DNA of 64,000 nt from CAVVWJ01 sp965652025 (GCA_965652025.1 CBFGTM010000011.1:1-64000), one strand, 5' to 3'; positions 10,906 through 19,101 are shown, counted from the stretch's first letter. Notes: generated by a model not told the origin, from the letters alone. A program made the numbers and translations.

Positions 10906-12237
10906 TCAAGTTCCGATGCGAGGATACCAGAACAGCACTCGGCGCTTGTTGAATATGTTGCCCGAGCAGTCGAAGGTCAGAGTGAAGTTACCGGTCACAG
11001 CGTTCCCCGGGGCCCAGTCGATCGCGCCTGCCGGCTGGGCGCCGTTGGCGCACAACATCTGGCCGAACATCTTCGCGTTACCCTGCGCCGAGCATTGCGC
11101 TCCCGCGTAGATCAGGCCCTGATAGTTATTGACTCCGGTCGTGTTATTACCTGCCACATAGACATCGCCCCCGGCCATGAGCTGGATGTTGTCCGGGTGG
11201 GCCGGCTGGATGTATGGCGTGCCCTCCACCCTGATCGATTTCGTGGCCAGGATAGTGAGGGATTTGGGAGCAGCGGCGCTTCCGATGTTGCCCGAGAGCC
11301 AGACATTCCCCTGCACGCAGTATGTGCCGGCGGCGGGCAAGAGGGCCGTTCCGGTGGAGCTCCAGGTCTGGGTTCCGGCATCCCAGGTCCAGCCACCAGT
11401 GGGGGCCGGAGTCGTTATTCCGGTGGTCGAGTTGAATACGCCACCGGTCGAAGTCAGGGTGAAATTCGAGCCGCCGCAGTAGTTCATCGGGTTGAGGTCA
11501 GGGATCACGACCTCTGGGGCGCCACTCACCTGGGGCGCGGGACTGTTGTCCGGCAGACGATAGTTGCCGCTCACCGTGCCGGTGGCGCTCGCCTGGCCGT
11601 TGATGGTCGGACCGCCACCGACGGAGCTCAGGTTACCGTTGGCGTGTACGCCACCGCACTCCCCAGAGATGATGTTTGAGTTACCGAAGCTGAGGTTTCC
11701 GTCGGCTGCGATTCCAGGCTGGGGAACCGCACCCACGATGGCGTCGACCTCGGCCGTCGCGCCCTCGGTCGTCACCGCGCGGCAGTGGATCCTCACCCGG
11801 CCGTTCACGTCGGCCTTGGGATTACCGTCCGCGTCAGCCGGATCATCGGCGATGGTTACGAAGTAGGTATGCCCCTGGTACGCCTGACCCGCTAGCGGAA
11901 TCTGGTCACCCGCAGCGAGGCCCCAGTTGATGAAAAGGGTATCGTCTGCTTGCTCGGCAGCCGTGCCAATCAGATTATCGCTGCCCCGCAGGATCCGGGT
12001 GAAGCTCTGGGACTTGAGACTCCCCCGCAGCAGACCAAGGGCGTGGTTCACCCCCGCCTCGGCCACGTGCACCGCTCGGGTTGCCCGCTCCCGGTTCCGC
12101 ACCGATTTGGCTTGCAGGTCGGCAAACACGAAAATACCGCCCAGCAGGACGGTGATCGCGACCAGCGCAAACATCGCGCTCGGCAGCGCCAAGCCCCGGC
12201 GGCCCGTTATTAGCGACGATTTCGTAAGTACACCCAC
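10906..12237 (-). CDS. PilX-like type IV pilus assembly protein (first paralogue)
   Basis: The 443-aa product has the same plan as its neighbour at 9370: leader with GRRG, hydrophobic segment LALPSAMFALVAITVLLGG lacking Glu+5, then a long Gly/Asn/Thr-rich exported part ending FNKRRVLFWYPRIGT. It probably sits in the pilus inner-membrane platform or fibre tip as a minor pilin that primes assembly; this is inferred from operon context. The start is fixed by AGGAGG at 12243-12248, five bases before the ATG, although this makes a 28-base overlap with the end of the PilW-like gene. A terminator follows the stop. Confidence 0.82.
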   Translation of the reverse strand: MGVLTKSSLITGRRGLALPSAMFALVAITVLLGGIFVFADLQAKSVRNRERATRAVHVAEAGVNHALGLLRGSLKSQSFTRILRGSDNLIGTAAEQADDTLFINWGLAAGDQIPLAGQAYQGHTYFVTIADDPADADGNPKADVNGRVRIHCRAVTTEGATAEVDAIVGAVPQPGIAADGNLSFGNSNIISGECGGVHANGNLSSVGGGPTINGQASATGTVSGNYRLPDNSPAPQVSGAPEVVIPDLNPMNYCGGSNFTLTSTGGVFNSTTGITTPAPTGGWTWDAGTQTWSSTGTALLPAAGTYCVQGNVWLSGNIGSAAAPKSLTILATKSIRVEGTPYIQPAHPDNIQLMAGGDVYVAGNNTTGVNNYQGLIYAGAQCSAQGNAKMFGQMLCANGAQPAGAIDWAPGNAVTGNFTLTFDCSGNIFNKRRVLFWYPRIGT

Positions 12238-12800
12238 GTGTCCCTCCTGGCGAGCACAGTGGTGCGGTTGTGCCTGGGCGACTGAAGTGTGATGCGTACT
12301 CGCGTCGCGGCACGGCGGATGACAACCGGATCGTTCAGGATGGTCCCGGCGGAATCGTACTGAAACAGCAGTGTTCGCACCGGGAACGCCACCGGTGCCA
12401 CAGCCCCGCCGTTCTGCCAGCGGACGAAGAGCGTGTCGTTGCGAGCGTAGACGGTCATGTCCTCGAGCAGATCGTTGACGTCCCCATCCACCGGATTGAA
12501 ATCCGCCACCACCCGCAGGGTGTCGAAGGGCGCCGTCAGCGGATCGATCCGCGGCGGGTTTGCCGCAGTCGCAGGGATGTTCAGTGGGTTGGAAGCGGCG
12601 GTCTGGAGGATGCGAGTAATCGTCAGCTCGGCCACCCGGAGGGCATCTTCGGTGCGGGCCACTTCCCGCTGCCGGACGTAGCCCCGCTGCATGCTCACCA
12701 TGGTGCTGACCACACCGCCCATGACGATGGCGAGCATGACCAATGCGATCAGTACCTCGACCAGGGTAAAGCCGCGGCGATGCTGAGCGTCCATGCGCAT
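12210..12800 (-). CDS. pilW: PilW-like minor pilin
   Basis: This is a minor pilin with a class III (prepilin) signal: leader MRMDAQHRR, cleavage before Phe in RGFTLVEVLIALVMLAI, with the canonical Glu+5. The mature part is 196 aa or less and exported. The frame is open further upstream, but the ATG at 12800 overlaps the PilV stop as TGATG, the usual coupled arrangement, and places the leader correctly. Position after FimT and PilV and before PilX matches the common fimT-pilV-pilW-pilX gene order. PilW identity rests mainly on that order. Confidence 0.82.
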   Translation of the reverse strand: MRMDAQHRRGFTLVEVLIALVMLAIVMGGVVSTMVSMQRGYVRQREVARTEDALRVAELTITRILQTAASNPLNIPATAANPPRIDPLTAPFDTLRVVADFNPVDGDVNDLLEDMTVYARNDTLFVRWQNGGAVAPVAFPVRTLLFQYDSAGTILNDPVVIRRAATRVRITLQSPRHNRTTVLARRDTWVYLRNRR

Positions 12801-13252
12801 CAGAGGTTCGTCATCATCTGAATGAGGGTGGTGAAATTGAGCTGCGCCGGGGTCCGGACATCGTCCACCAGGGGTCGCACCCGGAGGTTCACCTGGCGGG
12901 TTCCCCCGGGCCCGGCCTGCACTTGCCATAGGCGGAGGTAAGTCCGGCCGCGCTCGACCAGGGTGTCCACATGCTGGGCCGTGGGCACCGTCACCGAGCC
13001 CCCTACAACCAACTGCATGGTATCGGCGGTTGAGTAGGTGGCTGCCACCCGCAACTGCTCGATCTTGTGATCGCCCAGGGCCGTCATGTCGGCATGGGCC
13101 GCGCCCAGGTCTTGGTAGCGGGTCATGCTCACCATGGTGCTGGCCAGACCTAGGAGTCCGACGGTAAGCACGATGATGGCGAGCATGAGCTCGATCAGGG
13201 TGAAACCGGCCTCTGCAGGTCTCATCCGAGCGGTCAGGGAAGCGGCGGTCAT
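12800..13252 (-). CDS. pilV: PilV-like minor pilin
   Basis: The 150-aa prepilin has leader MTAASLTARMRPAEA and the N-methylation motif GFTLIELMLAIIVLTVGLLGLA with Glu+5. The motif variant VGLLGLA is typical of PilV. The start overlaps the FimT stop by four bases (ATGA-type) and the stop overlaps the PilW start by one base, so translation of the three is likely coupled. Minor pilins of this type initiate assembly of the type IV pilus fibre at the inner membrane. Confidence 0.88.
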   Translation of the reverse strand: MTAASLTARMRPAEAGFTLIELMLAIIVLTVGLLGLASTMVSMTRYQDLGAAHADMTALGDHKIEQLRVAATYSTADTMQLVVGGSVTVPTAQHVDTLVERGRTYLRLWQVQAGPGGTRQVNLRVRPLVDDVRTPAQLNFTTLIQMMTNL

Positions 13253-13665
13253 TGGACGGTCACCAGGCCGGCGGCGCTGACGGTCACGCTCTTCTGAGCA
13301 CCGGCCCGCCCAACGACGAAAGTGCGGGCACCGGTTGTGGGAGGACCGAATGCGGCCAGACGTACAGAGTCTGCCGAGAGAGCCGGGACGAACCGGGCGC
13401 TGCCCTCCAGGAGGCGGTCACCGATGAAGTCGACGTTGTAGGTCGAGTCGTTGATCCGTTCCAGCGTGACCGGTTGGTTCCGGCGTATGGCTTCGATCTG
13501 GGCCCGGCGCAGGTCGCCGGCAAGCTGGTAGGCTGCGGTGTCGAGCTGGTAGCGGGTGCGCTGGTTCCGAAACCGGGGGAGCGCAATAGCCATAACCAAC
13601 CCAGCCATCACCATGACCAGGATGGCCTCGATCAGCGTGAACCCGCGGGCACTCCGGCGTCTCAC
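13249..13665 (-). CDS. fimT: FimT/GspH-like minor pilin
   Basis: The 138-aa prepilin has leader MRRRSAR and motif GFTLIEAILVMVMAGLVMAIALPRF, followed by the GspH/FimT-type region in which DLRRAQIEAIRRNQPVTL is characteristic. The start is GTG at 13665, preceded closely by GGAGGGG; an overlapping ATG two bases upstream is out of frame. It is first in the minor-pilin operon, so the promoter should lie in 13666-13960. The window has no major pilin, PilB, PilT or PilQ gene. Confidence 0.85.
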   Translation of the reverse strand: MRRRSARGFTLIEAILVMVMAGLVMAIALPRFRNQRTRYQLDTAAYQLAGDLRRAQIEAIRRNQPVTLERINDSTYNVDFIGDRLLEGSARFVPALSADSVRLAAFGPPTTGARTFVVGRAGAQKSVTVSAAGLVTVQ

Positions 13666-13895
13666 ATACCCCTCCAGTGGATAAGACTCACGTGGCAGGT
13701 GGCGTGCCGCTAGGTATCTCCTTCGAAATCAACAGTTTGCGTGGGAGAGGCAAGGCCGGAGCGTTGCATTACGCGAAAACAGCGTCCCCGCGTGACTGCC
13801 AGATTCGACGCGGTGTTAAGAAGTCGAATGGAGGTTTTATAGGTGCAGCGATGTTCATCTCCACGATGGCAGGGCGCTGGGTCACATCGGCTCGA

Positions 13896-13911
13896 CTAGT
13901 ATTGGTACTAG
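13896..13911. promoter_or_regulatory. 16-bp palindrome in the pilus/pfpI divergent region, candidate operator
   Basis: CTAGTA-TTGG-TACTAG is a palindrome with 6-bp arms located 50 bases before the PfpI-family start and about 230 bases before fimT. The 295-base divergent gap is AT-richer than its surroundings here. I infer a regulator site; no regulator is named by the sequence. Confidence 0.4.
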
Positions 13912-13960
13912 ATGATCGCTTTTACCGATACGTCACTAACGCAACGCCGAGGAGTCATCC

Positions 13961-14539
13961 GTGTCACTGCGCGACAAGACCATTCTGTTCTTTGCCGGGC
14001 CGCTATACGAGGACCTCGAGCTCTGGTATCCCAAGATCCGGTTGGAGGAGGAAGGCGCCCGGACTGTCGTGGCCGGAACCGGAGAGAAGACCTATCAGGG
14101 CAAGCGGGGGTATCCGATTACGGTCGATACCAGCGTGGACCAGATCTCGGCCCGGGACTTCGACGGGCTGGTGATTCCGGGAGGCTACGCGCCCGACATC
14201 ATGCGTCGATCTGCCAAACTGCTGCAGCTCACCCGAGAGATCTATCAGGCGGGAAAGCCGGTCGCCTTCATCTGCCACGCCGGCTGGGTGCCGATCTCGG
14301 CAGGCATCGTCCGGGGGAAACGAGGCACCAGCGTGGGAGCGATCAAGGACGACCTGGTCAACGCCGGCCTGATCTGGGAAGACAGCCCGGTGGTGGTGGA
14401 CGGGAATCTGATTTCGTCGCGGACGCCCGCGGACCTGCCGGTCTTCTGCAAGGCGCTGATTGCGGCCTTGGAGAAGTCGCGAGTCCCGAGTCAGGAGTCG
14501 CGTGCTCCGGCTGCGGCAGGTTCCCGGGCCAAGACGTGA
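13961..14539 (+). CDS. DJ-1/PfpI family protein
   Basis: The 192-aa protein belongs to the DJ-1/PfpI superfamily (class I glutamine amidotransferase-like fold). Cys105 in the elbow motif AFICHAGW is the expected nucleophile, and the acidic residue near EDLELWYP (about 17-23) and VIPGGYAPD are conserved family features. Members act as deglycases, chaperones or stress proteases; which applies here is not shown. Start is GTG at 13961, with GAGGAG nine bases upstream. The last 25 residues or so (SRVPSQESRAPAAAG) are translated from a low-complexity repeat and are probably not functional. The stop overlaps the MazG-like start by four bases (GTGA). Confidence 0.9.
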   Translation: MSLRDKTILFFAGPLYEDLELWYPKIRLEEEGARTVVAGTGEKTYQGKRGYPITVDTSVDQISARDFDGLVIPGGYAPDIMRRSAKLLQLTREIYQAGKPVAFICHAGWVPISAGIVRGKRGTSVGAIKDDLVNAGLIWEDSPVVVDGNLISSRTPADLPVFCKALIAALEKSRVPSQESRAPAAAGSRAKT

Positions 14540-14570
14540 CCCGCGACTCGGGACCCGCGACCGGCGACTT
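14475..14570. repeat. Inverted low-complexity repeat spanning the pfpI/mazG junction
   Basis: Left arm 14475-14502 is made of AGTCGCGAGTCCCGAGTC-type units; right arm 14536-14570 is made of GACCCGCGACTCGGGACC-type units. They are approximate reverse complements. The stop codon of the first gene and the GTG of the next lie at the beginning of the right arm. Confidence 0.7.
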
Positions 14571-14907
14571 CCTTACCCACGCGCAGCGCCGGGTAGACCA
14601 GTGGGTGCAGCAATACGAGGAAGGCTACTTCGATTCCCTGACCAACCTGGCTCGGCTGGCCGAAGAGGTGGGAGAGCTGGCCCGGGAGATCAATCACCGG
14701 TACGGCCAGAAGACCAAGAAGCCCGAAGAGCCCGAGGGCAGCCTGGGCATGGAGATGGCCGATATTCTTTTCGTGCTGATCTGCATGGCCAACCGGGAGG
14801 GGATCGACTTGCAGCAGGCGTTCGACCGGATGATGGAGAAGGTGACGGCGCGCGACGATGCGCGATGGAAGAAAAAGAATCCGAGCGCGCCGTCATCCCG
14901 AGCGTAG
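14536..14907 (+). CDS. MazG-like nucleotide pyrophosphohydrolase
   Basis: The 123-aa product is a single MazG-type all-alpha NTP-PPase domain, which hydrolyses (d)NTPs to NMP and PPi in house-cleaning or stringent-response control. The Mg-binding signature is present as LAEEVGELA (Glu43, Glu44, Glu47) and EMADILF (Glu73, Asp76). It is much shorter than E. coli MazG (two domains). GTG at 14536 overlaps the upstream TGA by four bases. The first ten residues come from the repeat at 14536-14570 and the last several (APSSRA plus stop) from the palindromic element at 14892, so both ends have been remodelled by repeats. Confidence 0.85.
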   Translation: MTRDSGPATGDFLTHAQRRVDQWVQQYEEGYFDSLTNLARLAEEVGELAREINHRYGQKTKKPEEPEGSLGMEMADILFVLICMANREGIDLQQAFDRMMEKVTARDDARWKKKNPSAPSSRA

Positions 14908-14958
14908 CGAGGGATCTCACCGAATCTGGAGAGATCCTTTCGCTTCGCTCAGGATGAC
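14892..14958. repeat. Palindromic dispersed element (GTCATCCCGAGCG... / ...CGCTCAGGATGAC)
   Basis: Arms of about 26 bases (14892-14917 and 14930-14958) are imperfect reverse complements around a short loop. The end motif GTCATCC.GAGCG.AGCGA resembles repeats widely dispersed in bacterial genomes. The left arm supplies the final codons and the stop of the MazG-like gene; rsgA ends 17 bases beyond the right arm, so it may also act as a transcription barrier. Confidence 0.8.
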
Positions 14959-14974
14959 CGCAGCTGCGCCGCTG

Positions 14975-15880
14975 TTACTCCCATGCTTCCGGCGCGCTCT
15001 CCAGCTCGGCGAGAAGCACCCGGTAACTCTCCAGCCGGTCGGAACGAATCTCACCCTTTTCTGCCGCGGCGCCGATCCGACAGCCCGGTTCGCTCACGTG
15101 CCTGCAGTCGGCATAGCGGCATTCCCCGATGAACGGCCGCATCTCCGGAAAGCAGCTAGCCAGTTCTCGAGGCTCGATCCCCCACAGGCCCACCTCGCTG
15201 AATCCCGGCGTATCTACTAGAAAACCCCCCGCCCCGAGTGGGAGCATGACCGCCGAAACGGTGGTGTTCTTTCCCCGCCTTACCCGCCGGCTGATCTCCC
15301 CGATCCGCAGCTTGAGCCCTGGTTGGACCGCATTGAGCAGACTCGACTTTCCCGCTCCGGACGGGCCGGTGACCACGGAGATGCGGCCGCGGAGCGCCGC
15401 GGCAAGCTGCTCGATGCCCAGTCCGGTGCGGGCACTGGTCGGAAACACCGTGTAGCCCGCATCCTGGCAGCGCTGGATGAGCTCCCAGCCGGGCTCGAGC
15501 TCAACCTTGTTGACGATGACGGCAGCGGGAATGGAATTGGCTTCGGCAACGACGAGCAGACGATCGATGAGCTGCGGTATGGGCGCGGGATTCACGGTGG
15601 CGGTCACTACCAGGACCTGGTCGACGTTCGCGGCCACCGGCCGGGTGCCCCGTCCCTCGGGCACTCGCCGCTCCAGCAGGCTGGCCCGGGGCTCCACTCC
15701 TATGATCCCGTACACCTCTCCGGTGGGCTCGGGCTCGAGCTGCACCCGGTCCCCCACTACGACCCGCGGCGTGTCCACCTTGGCCTTGCCCCGGAGGACC
15801 GCGCGTACCTCCCCTCCGGCAGTGTTTACTCGATAGACCGAGCCATCCCGTTCCAATACGGTGCCGATCGGTAGACTCAC
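14975..15880 (-). CDS. rsgA: Ribosome small subunit-dependent GTPase A
   Basis: This is the circularly permuted GTPase that assists late 30S maturation. From GTG 15880 it is 301 aa, the usual RsgA size: N-terminal OB fold (1-75), G4 motif NKVE (124-127), G1 GPSGAGKSS (172-180), G3 DTPG (223-226) and a C-terminal zinc knuckle with Cys254, Cys259, His261 and Cys267. The longer frame to 15985 adds a non-homologous leader. The GTG overlaps the upstream stop as GTGA, which decides the start. It is the last gene of a coupled run beginning with proline dehydrogenase. Confidence 0.95.
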   Translation of the reverse strand: MSLPIGTVLERDGSVYRVNTAGGEVRAVLRGKAKVDTPRVVVGDRVQLEPEPTGEVYGIIGVEPRASLLERRVPEGRGTRPVAANVDQVLVVTATVNPAPIPQLIDRLLVVAEANSIPAAVIVNKVELEPGWELIQRCQDAGYTVFPTSARTGLGIEQLAAALRGRISVVTGPSGAGKSSLLNAVQPGLKLRIGEISRRVRRGKNTTVSAVMLPLGAGGFLVDTPGFSEVGLWGIEPRELASCFPEMRPFIGECRYADCRHVSEPGCRIGAAAEKGEIRSDRLESYRVLLAELESAPEAWE

Positions 15881-16191
15881 CAGGGTTCGGGTGCACTGGC
15901 GATGGCCTCGTCCAGCGCGGCTTTCACATCGTACAGCGAGAGGCCCTCCAGCCGGGTGCTGGCCTCTTCCGGAGTGCGTCCCCACGCCAGGGTCTCGGAC
16001 TCCAGGTGACCGACCGGCCGGTCGCCACCCGGCGACCAGCGCACGAACAGCAGCGCCGCGCCGTAGAGTCCCCGCAGGTCCGGCTCCTCCTCGACGTAGA
16101 TCGCGACCGAGTAGGCCTGCCCATCGCTGCCACTGAAGGCGGCCGCCCGGTCATGCTTCTGCATGTACCCGCCCAGCGTGAACTCACTCAC
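15877..16191 (-). CDS. Hypothetical protein, 104 aa, translationally coupled between proline dehydrogenase and RsgA
   Basis: I do not recognise the family. Starting at GTG 16191 (overlapping the proline dehydrogenase TGA as GTGA), the 104-aa product begins VSEFTLGGYMQKHDRAAAF and contains an alternating beta-rich part (YSVAIYVEEE, ALLFVRWS) and a helical C-terminus (EEASTRLEGLSLYDVKAALDEAI). No signal or membrane segment. The frame upstream of 16191 is open but overlaps the dehydrogenase, so I reject the longer form. The tight coupling on both sides suggests co-regulation with its neighbours; no function can be named. Confidence 0.7.
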   Translation of the reverse strand: MSEFTLGGYMQKHDRAAAFSGSDGQAYSVAIYVEEEPDLRGLYGAALLFVRWSPGGDRPVGHLESETLAWGRTPEEASTRLEGLSLYDVKAALDEAIASAPEPW

Positions 16192-17117
16192 CTGCCCGGC
16201 ACCGACTCTCGAATGAGGTTTCCCAGGATGAACGCGATGTTCGCCGGACGTTCGGCCAACCGTCGCATGAGATAAGGATACCATTGGGTGCCGAAGGGGA
16301 TATAGACCCGCATGTTGTACCCGGCCTGTCGCAGCCGGGCCTGGAGGTCCCGCCGTACACCGTAGAGCATCTGAAATTCGAATCGCTCCGCCGGGATGTG
16401 CCGCTGCTGGGTAAATCGGCGGGCGTGCTCGAGGATGGCCTCGTCATGGGTGGCGATCCCGGGATAGTTCCCGTTCAGCAGCAGCCGCTCCATCAGGAGC
16501 ACGTAGTTACGGTCGACGTCCTGCTTGTCGGGAAACGCCACCTCGGGCGGCTCCAGATAGGCGCCCTTGCAAAGGCGCACCCTGGCCCGGCGGGCGATGA
16601 GGTCCTCGATGTCGCGCTCGGAGCGGCGCAAAGCAGATTGGATGACGACCCCGCAGTGCTCCGGGTAGGAGTTGAAGAGCCGCCTGGTGAAAAAGTTCAG
16701 TGTCTTCTGAGTGTAGTCCGAGCTCTCCATGTCCAGCCGGACAAAGCCATTCAGCTGCATTGCCCGATCCAGGATCTGCTCCATGTTCCGGTAGCAGAGG
16801 TCTTCCGCGATGTCGAGACCCATCTGGGTCAGCTTGACCGAGACGTTGACCTCCTGTCCGGCCTGGGCCAGGCGGTCCAGCATCCGGAGATACTGGTCCC
16901 GTGCGGCGACCGCTTCGGACTCGACGGTGACGCTCTCGCCCAGGAGATCGAGCGACGCGGTGATCCCTCGCTGGGCCAGCTCGCGAGCGGCCTGCACTGC
17001 CTCATCGATGGTCTCACCGGCCACAAATCGCGAAGCAAACTTCCGGGCCAGTCGGTTGCGTCGAACGAAGTCGAAGATCTTCCGCTGCTCTGACAGCCAG
17101 AGCAGGCTTTGACGCAT
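16188..17117 (-). CDS. Proline dehydrogenase (single-domain)
   Basis: This FAD enzyme oxidises L-proline to pyrroline-5-carboxylate and passes electrons to quinone. From ATG 17117 it is 309 aa, the size of the monofunctional bacterial enzyme rather than a PutA fusion. Family features include SVKLTQMGLD, RLDMESSDYT, RLCKGAYLEP and the C-terminal YIPFGTQWYPYLMRRLAERP substrate-binding block. The frame extends upstream to 17351 but that part is low-complexity (repeated GGGACC-type sequence) and non-homologous. No P5C dehydrogenase gene is in the window. It is divergent from the topoisomerase gene and heads the operon with the 104-aa gene and rsgA. Confidence 0.93.
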   Translation of the reverse strand: MRQSLLWLSEQRKIFDFVRRNRLARKFASRFVAGETIDEAVQAARELAQRGITASLDLLGESVTVESEAVAARDQYLRMLDRLAQAGQEVNVSVKLTQMGLDIAEDLCYRNMEQILDRAMQLNGFVRLDMESSDYTQKTLNFFTRRLFNSYPEHCGVVIQSALRRSERDIEDLIARRARVRLCKGAYLEPPEVAFPDKQDVDRNYVLLMERLLLNGNYPGIATHDEAILEHARRFTQQRHIPAERFEFQMLYGVRRDLQARLRQAGYNMRVYIPFGTQWYPYLMRRLAERPANIAFILGNLIRESVPGR

Positions 17118-17289
17118 GAGCAGGTGGAGGCTCCGGGTTGAAGTGCGGGGAAAACCTATCAGGGAACAGGGACCGGGGACCAGGGACACGGTCAGTGGTA
17201 CGTACCCTGTGACACCCGTCACGGGCTCCCGGCCCGATTCTGATATCCTCGATTGAGCGCTCATCTGCAATCTCATTTCGGGCGAAACA

Positions 17290-18456
17290 ATGGCGACACG
17301 GCAGCGGCGGTGGCGGCGGGTGGAGAAGAAGGTGATCAAACGCGTGCGCAAGGCCCCCGCGCCGGCGGCGGAAGTGATCAGCGATCCGGTCGAGTCGGCC
17401 CAGGCCGCGGGGCTGCGCTATGTGAGCGACACCCAGCCCGGCATCCGGCGGAAGCGGGCAGGAAAGGGCTTCGCCTACGTGGGAGCTGATGGCAAGACGA
17501 TTCGCGACGCCAAGGAGCTGTCCCGGATCCGCTCGCTCGCCGTCCCACCGGCATACACCGACGTCTGGATCTGCCCCAGCCCCAATGGCCACATCCAGGC
17601 CACCGGTCGTGACGCCCGAGGCCGTAAGCAGTATCGCTATCATCCGAAATGGCGGGAGGTGCGGGACGAGACCAAGTTCGGCCGGATGCTCGTTTTCAGT
17701 CAGGCCCTGCCGAAGATTCGCGCCCGGATCGAGCGTGATCTCGGCCTCTCTGGGCTGCCCAAAGAGAAGGTGCTCGCCACCGTGGTACGGCTGCTGGAGT
17801 GCACCTGCATCCGGGTGGGCAACGACGAGTACGCCAAGGCAAACCGGTCCTTTGGCCTGACCACGCTGCAGGACCGGCACGTGGAGGTCTCCGGCTCAAA
17901 TCTCCGTTTCGAGTTTCGGGGCAAGAGTGGCAAGGTGCACAAGGTGGACCTGAACGATCGGCGGCTGGCCCGCATCGTCGAGCGCTGCCAGGATCTCCCG
18001 GGCGAAGACCTGTTTCAGTACCTCGACGACGAGGGAGTGCGGCAGAGCGTGGGCTCGGGGGACGTCAACGACTACATCCGGGCGATTTCGGGTCAGGAGT
18101 TCACCGCAAAAGACTTTCGCACCTGGGCAGGGACCATTCTCGCGGTGGATGCGCTCACCCAAGTGGGAGCGTGGAGCTCCCAGCGCCAGGCCAAATCCAA
18201 CGTGCTTCGGGCCATCGATCGGGTGGCCGAGCAGCTCAACAACACCCGGGCCGTGTGTCGGAAGTATTACGTCCATCCTGCGGTGTTCGAGACCTACCTT
18301 GCCGGCACCCTGCTGGAACATCTCCAGAATGGAACCAAGCAGTCGGCCACCCGGGAGCTGACCTCTGAGGAGCTGGGCGTGGTGCGGCTGCTGCAGAAGG
18401 TCGGAGCGAATGGGAACGGCAGGAGCGGAAGCAGCGGAAAGAGCGGGAATAAGTGA
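17290..18456 (+). CDS. DNA topoisomerase IB (poxvirus-like)
   Basis: This eukaryotic/viral-type enzyme relaxes supercoils through a 3'-phosphotyrosyl intermediate. The 388-aa protein has the bacterial TopIB N-terminal domain (about 40-120, with SLAVPPAYTDVWICPSPNGH) and catalytic domain (about 125-345) with Arg175 in IRVGNDEYA, Arg277 in KDFRTWAGT and the active Tyr in KYYVHP (326/327). The C-terminal 25 residues are Gly/Ser/Asn-rich (NGNGRSGSSGKSG), encoded by a low-complexity tract. The basic N-terminus (RQRRWRRVEKK) may aid DNA binding. The stop overlaps the start of the lipoprotein gene by four bases. Confidence 0.94.
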   Translation: MATRQRRWRRVEKKVIKRVRKAPAPAAEVISDPVESAQAAGLRYVSDTQPGIRRKRAGKGFAYVGADGKTIRDAKELSRIRSLAVPPAYTDVWICPSPNGHIQATGRDARGRKQYRYHPKWREVRDETKFGRMLVFSQALPKIRARIERDLGLSGLPKEKVLATVVRLLECTCIRVGNDEYAKANRSFGLTTLQDRHVEVSGSNLRFEFRGKSGKVHKVDLNDRRLARIVERCQDLPGEDLFQYLDDEGVRQSVGSGDVNDYIRAISGQEFTAKDFRTWAGTILAVDALTQVGAWSSQRQAKSNVLRAIDRVAEQLNNTRAVCRKYYVHPAVFETYLAGTLLEHLQNGTKQSATRELTSEELGVVRLLQKVGANGNGRSGSSGKSGNK

Positions 18457-18965
18457 GCTGCCGCCCTTCACTGTTCACTCTTTACGCTTCACTGTTTCTC
18501 CTCGCCTGCTCCTCCCCCCGCGACCAGGCAGCGCCCCCCAACTGGGGTCAGGTTCCTGTCTCCATCGAGGTCCGCCTGGCCCAGGGCGGGCCCGGAACCG
18601 GATTGGAACCCGCCACGGTGTTTGGTCAAGGGAAGACGGTATACCTCCACTCCAAACCAGAGCTCACCAACAGCGACATTACCCGAGTCGAGGCCGTAAA
18701 GACCAGGATTGGAGAGGGGCTGATCCTTCAGGTCTGGCACACCAAAGCCGGAGCCCGGCGGATGGCCGAGCTGACGGCCCAGCACATCGGCGACAGTCTT
18801 GCAATTCTGATCAATTCGGCCGTGATCGCGGTCCCAATCATTCGGGAGACGATCAACCCCGGAACCGAGATGCCCAGCGACATCGGCGTTCCTCTGCAAC
18901 CGAAGGAAGCCAGCCAATTGGCTCAGGCCGTGTCGCGGACCTGGCCAGCGCGAGACCGGAAGTAA
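18453..18965 (+). CDS. Lipoprotein with a SecD P1-head-like domain
   Basis: GTG 18453 overlaps the topoisomerase stop as GTGA. The 170-aa product has a lipoprotein signal ending LFLLACSS (lipobox LLAC, Cys19). The rest resembles the P1 head subdomain of SecD: VEAVKTRIGEGLILQVWHTKAGARRMAELTA, IGDSLAILINSAVIAVPIIRETINPG and ASQLAQAV are arranged as in SecD, but no SecD transmembrane part exists. It is therefore a free, probably membrane-anchored periplasmic head domain. Its partner is unknown; a link to protein export or envelope folding is only a guess. Confidence 0.75.
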   Translation: MSCRPSLFTLYASLFLLACSSPRDQAAPPNWGQVPVSIEVRLAQGGPGTGLEPATVFGQGKTVYLHSKPELTNSDITRVEAVKTRIGEGLILQVWHTKAGARRMAELTAQHIGDSLAILINSAVIAVPIIRETINPGTEMPSDIGVPLQPKEASQLAQAVSRTWPARDRK

Positions 18966-19101
18966 CATCGTCCCCTGTGTCTCCGCTTCCGACCCGCCCG
19001 TCTCCCTGAACAGGTGACCGGATCTTCGGCCCCCTCGCGTATCGGCGTCGAAGTCGTTCGCTCCCCCCCAGCAGCGTTCCATACCGCCGGACAGGCCGCT
19101 C

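Noticed and set aside
13680..13860. Sigma-54 promoter upstream of the pilus operon
   Set aside because: TGGCAG at about 13798 lacks a GC element at the correct spacing; no convincing match was seen.
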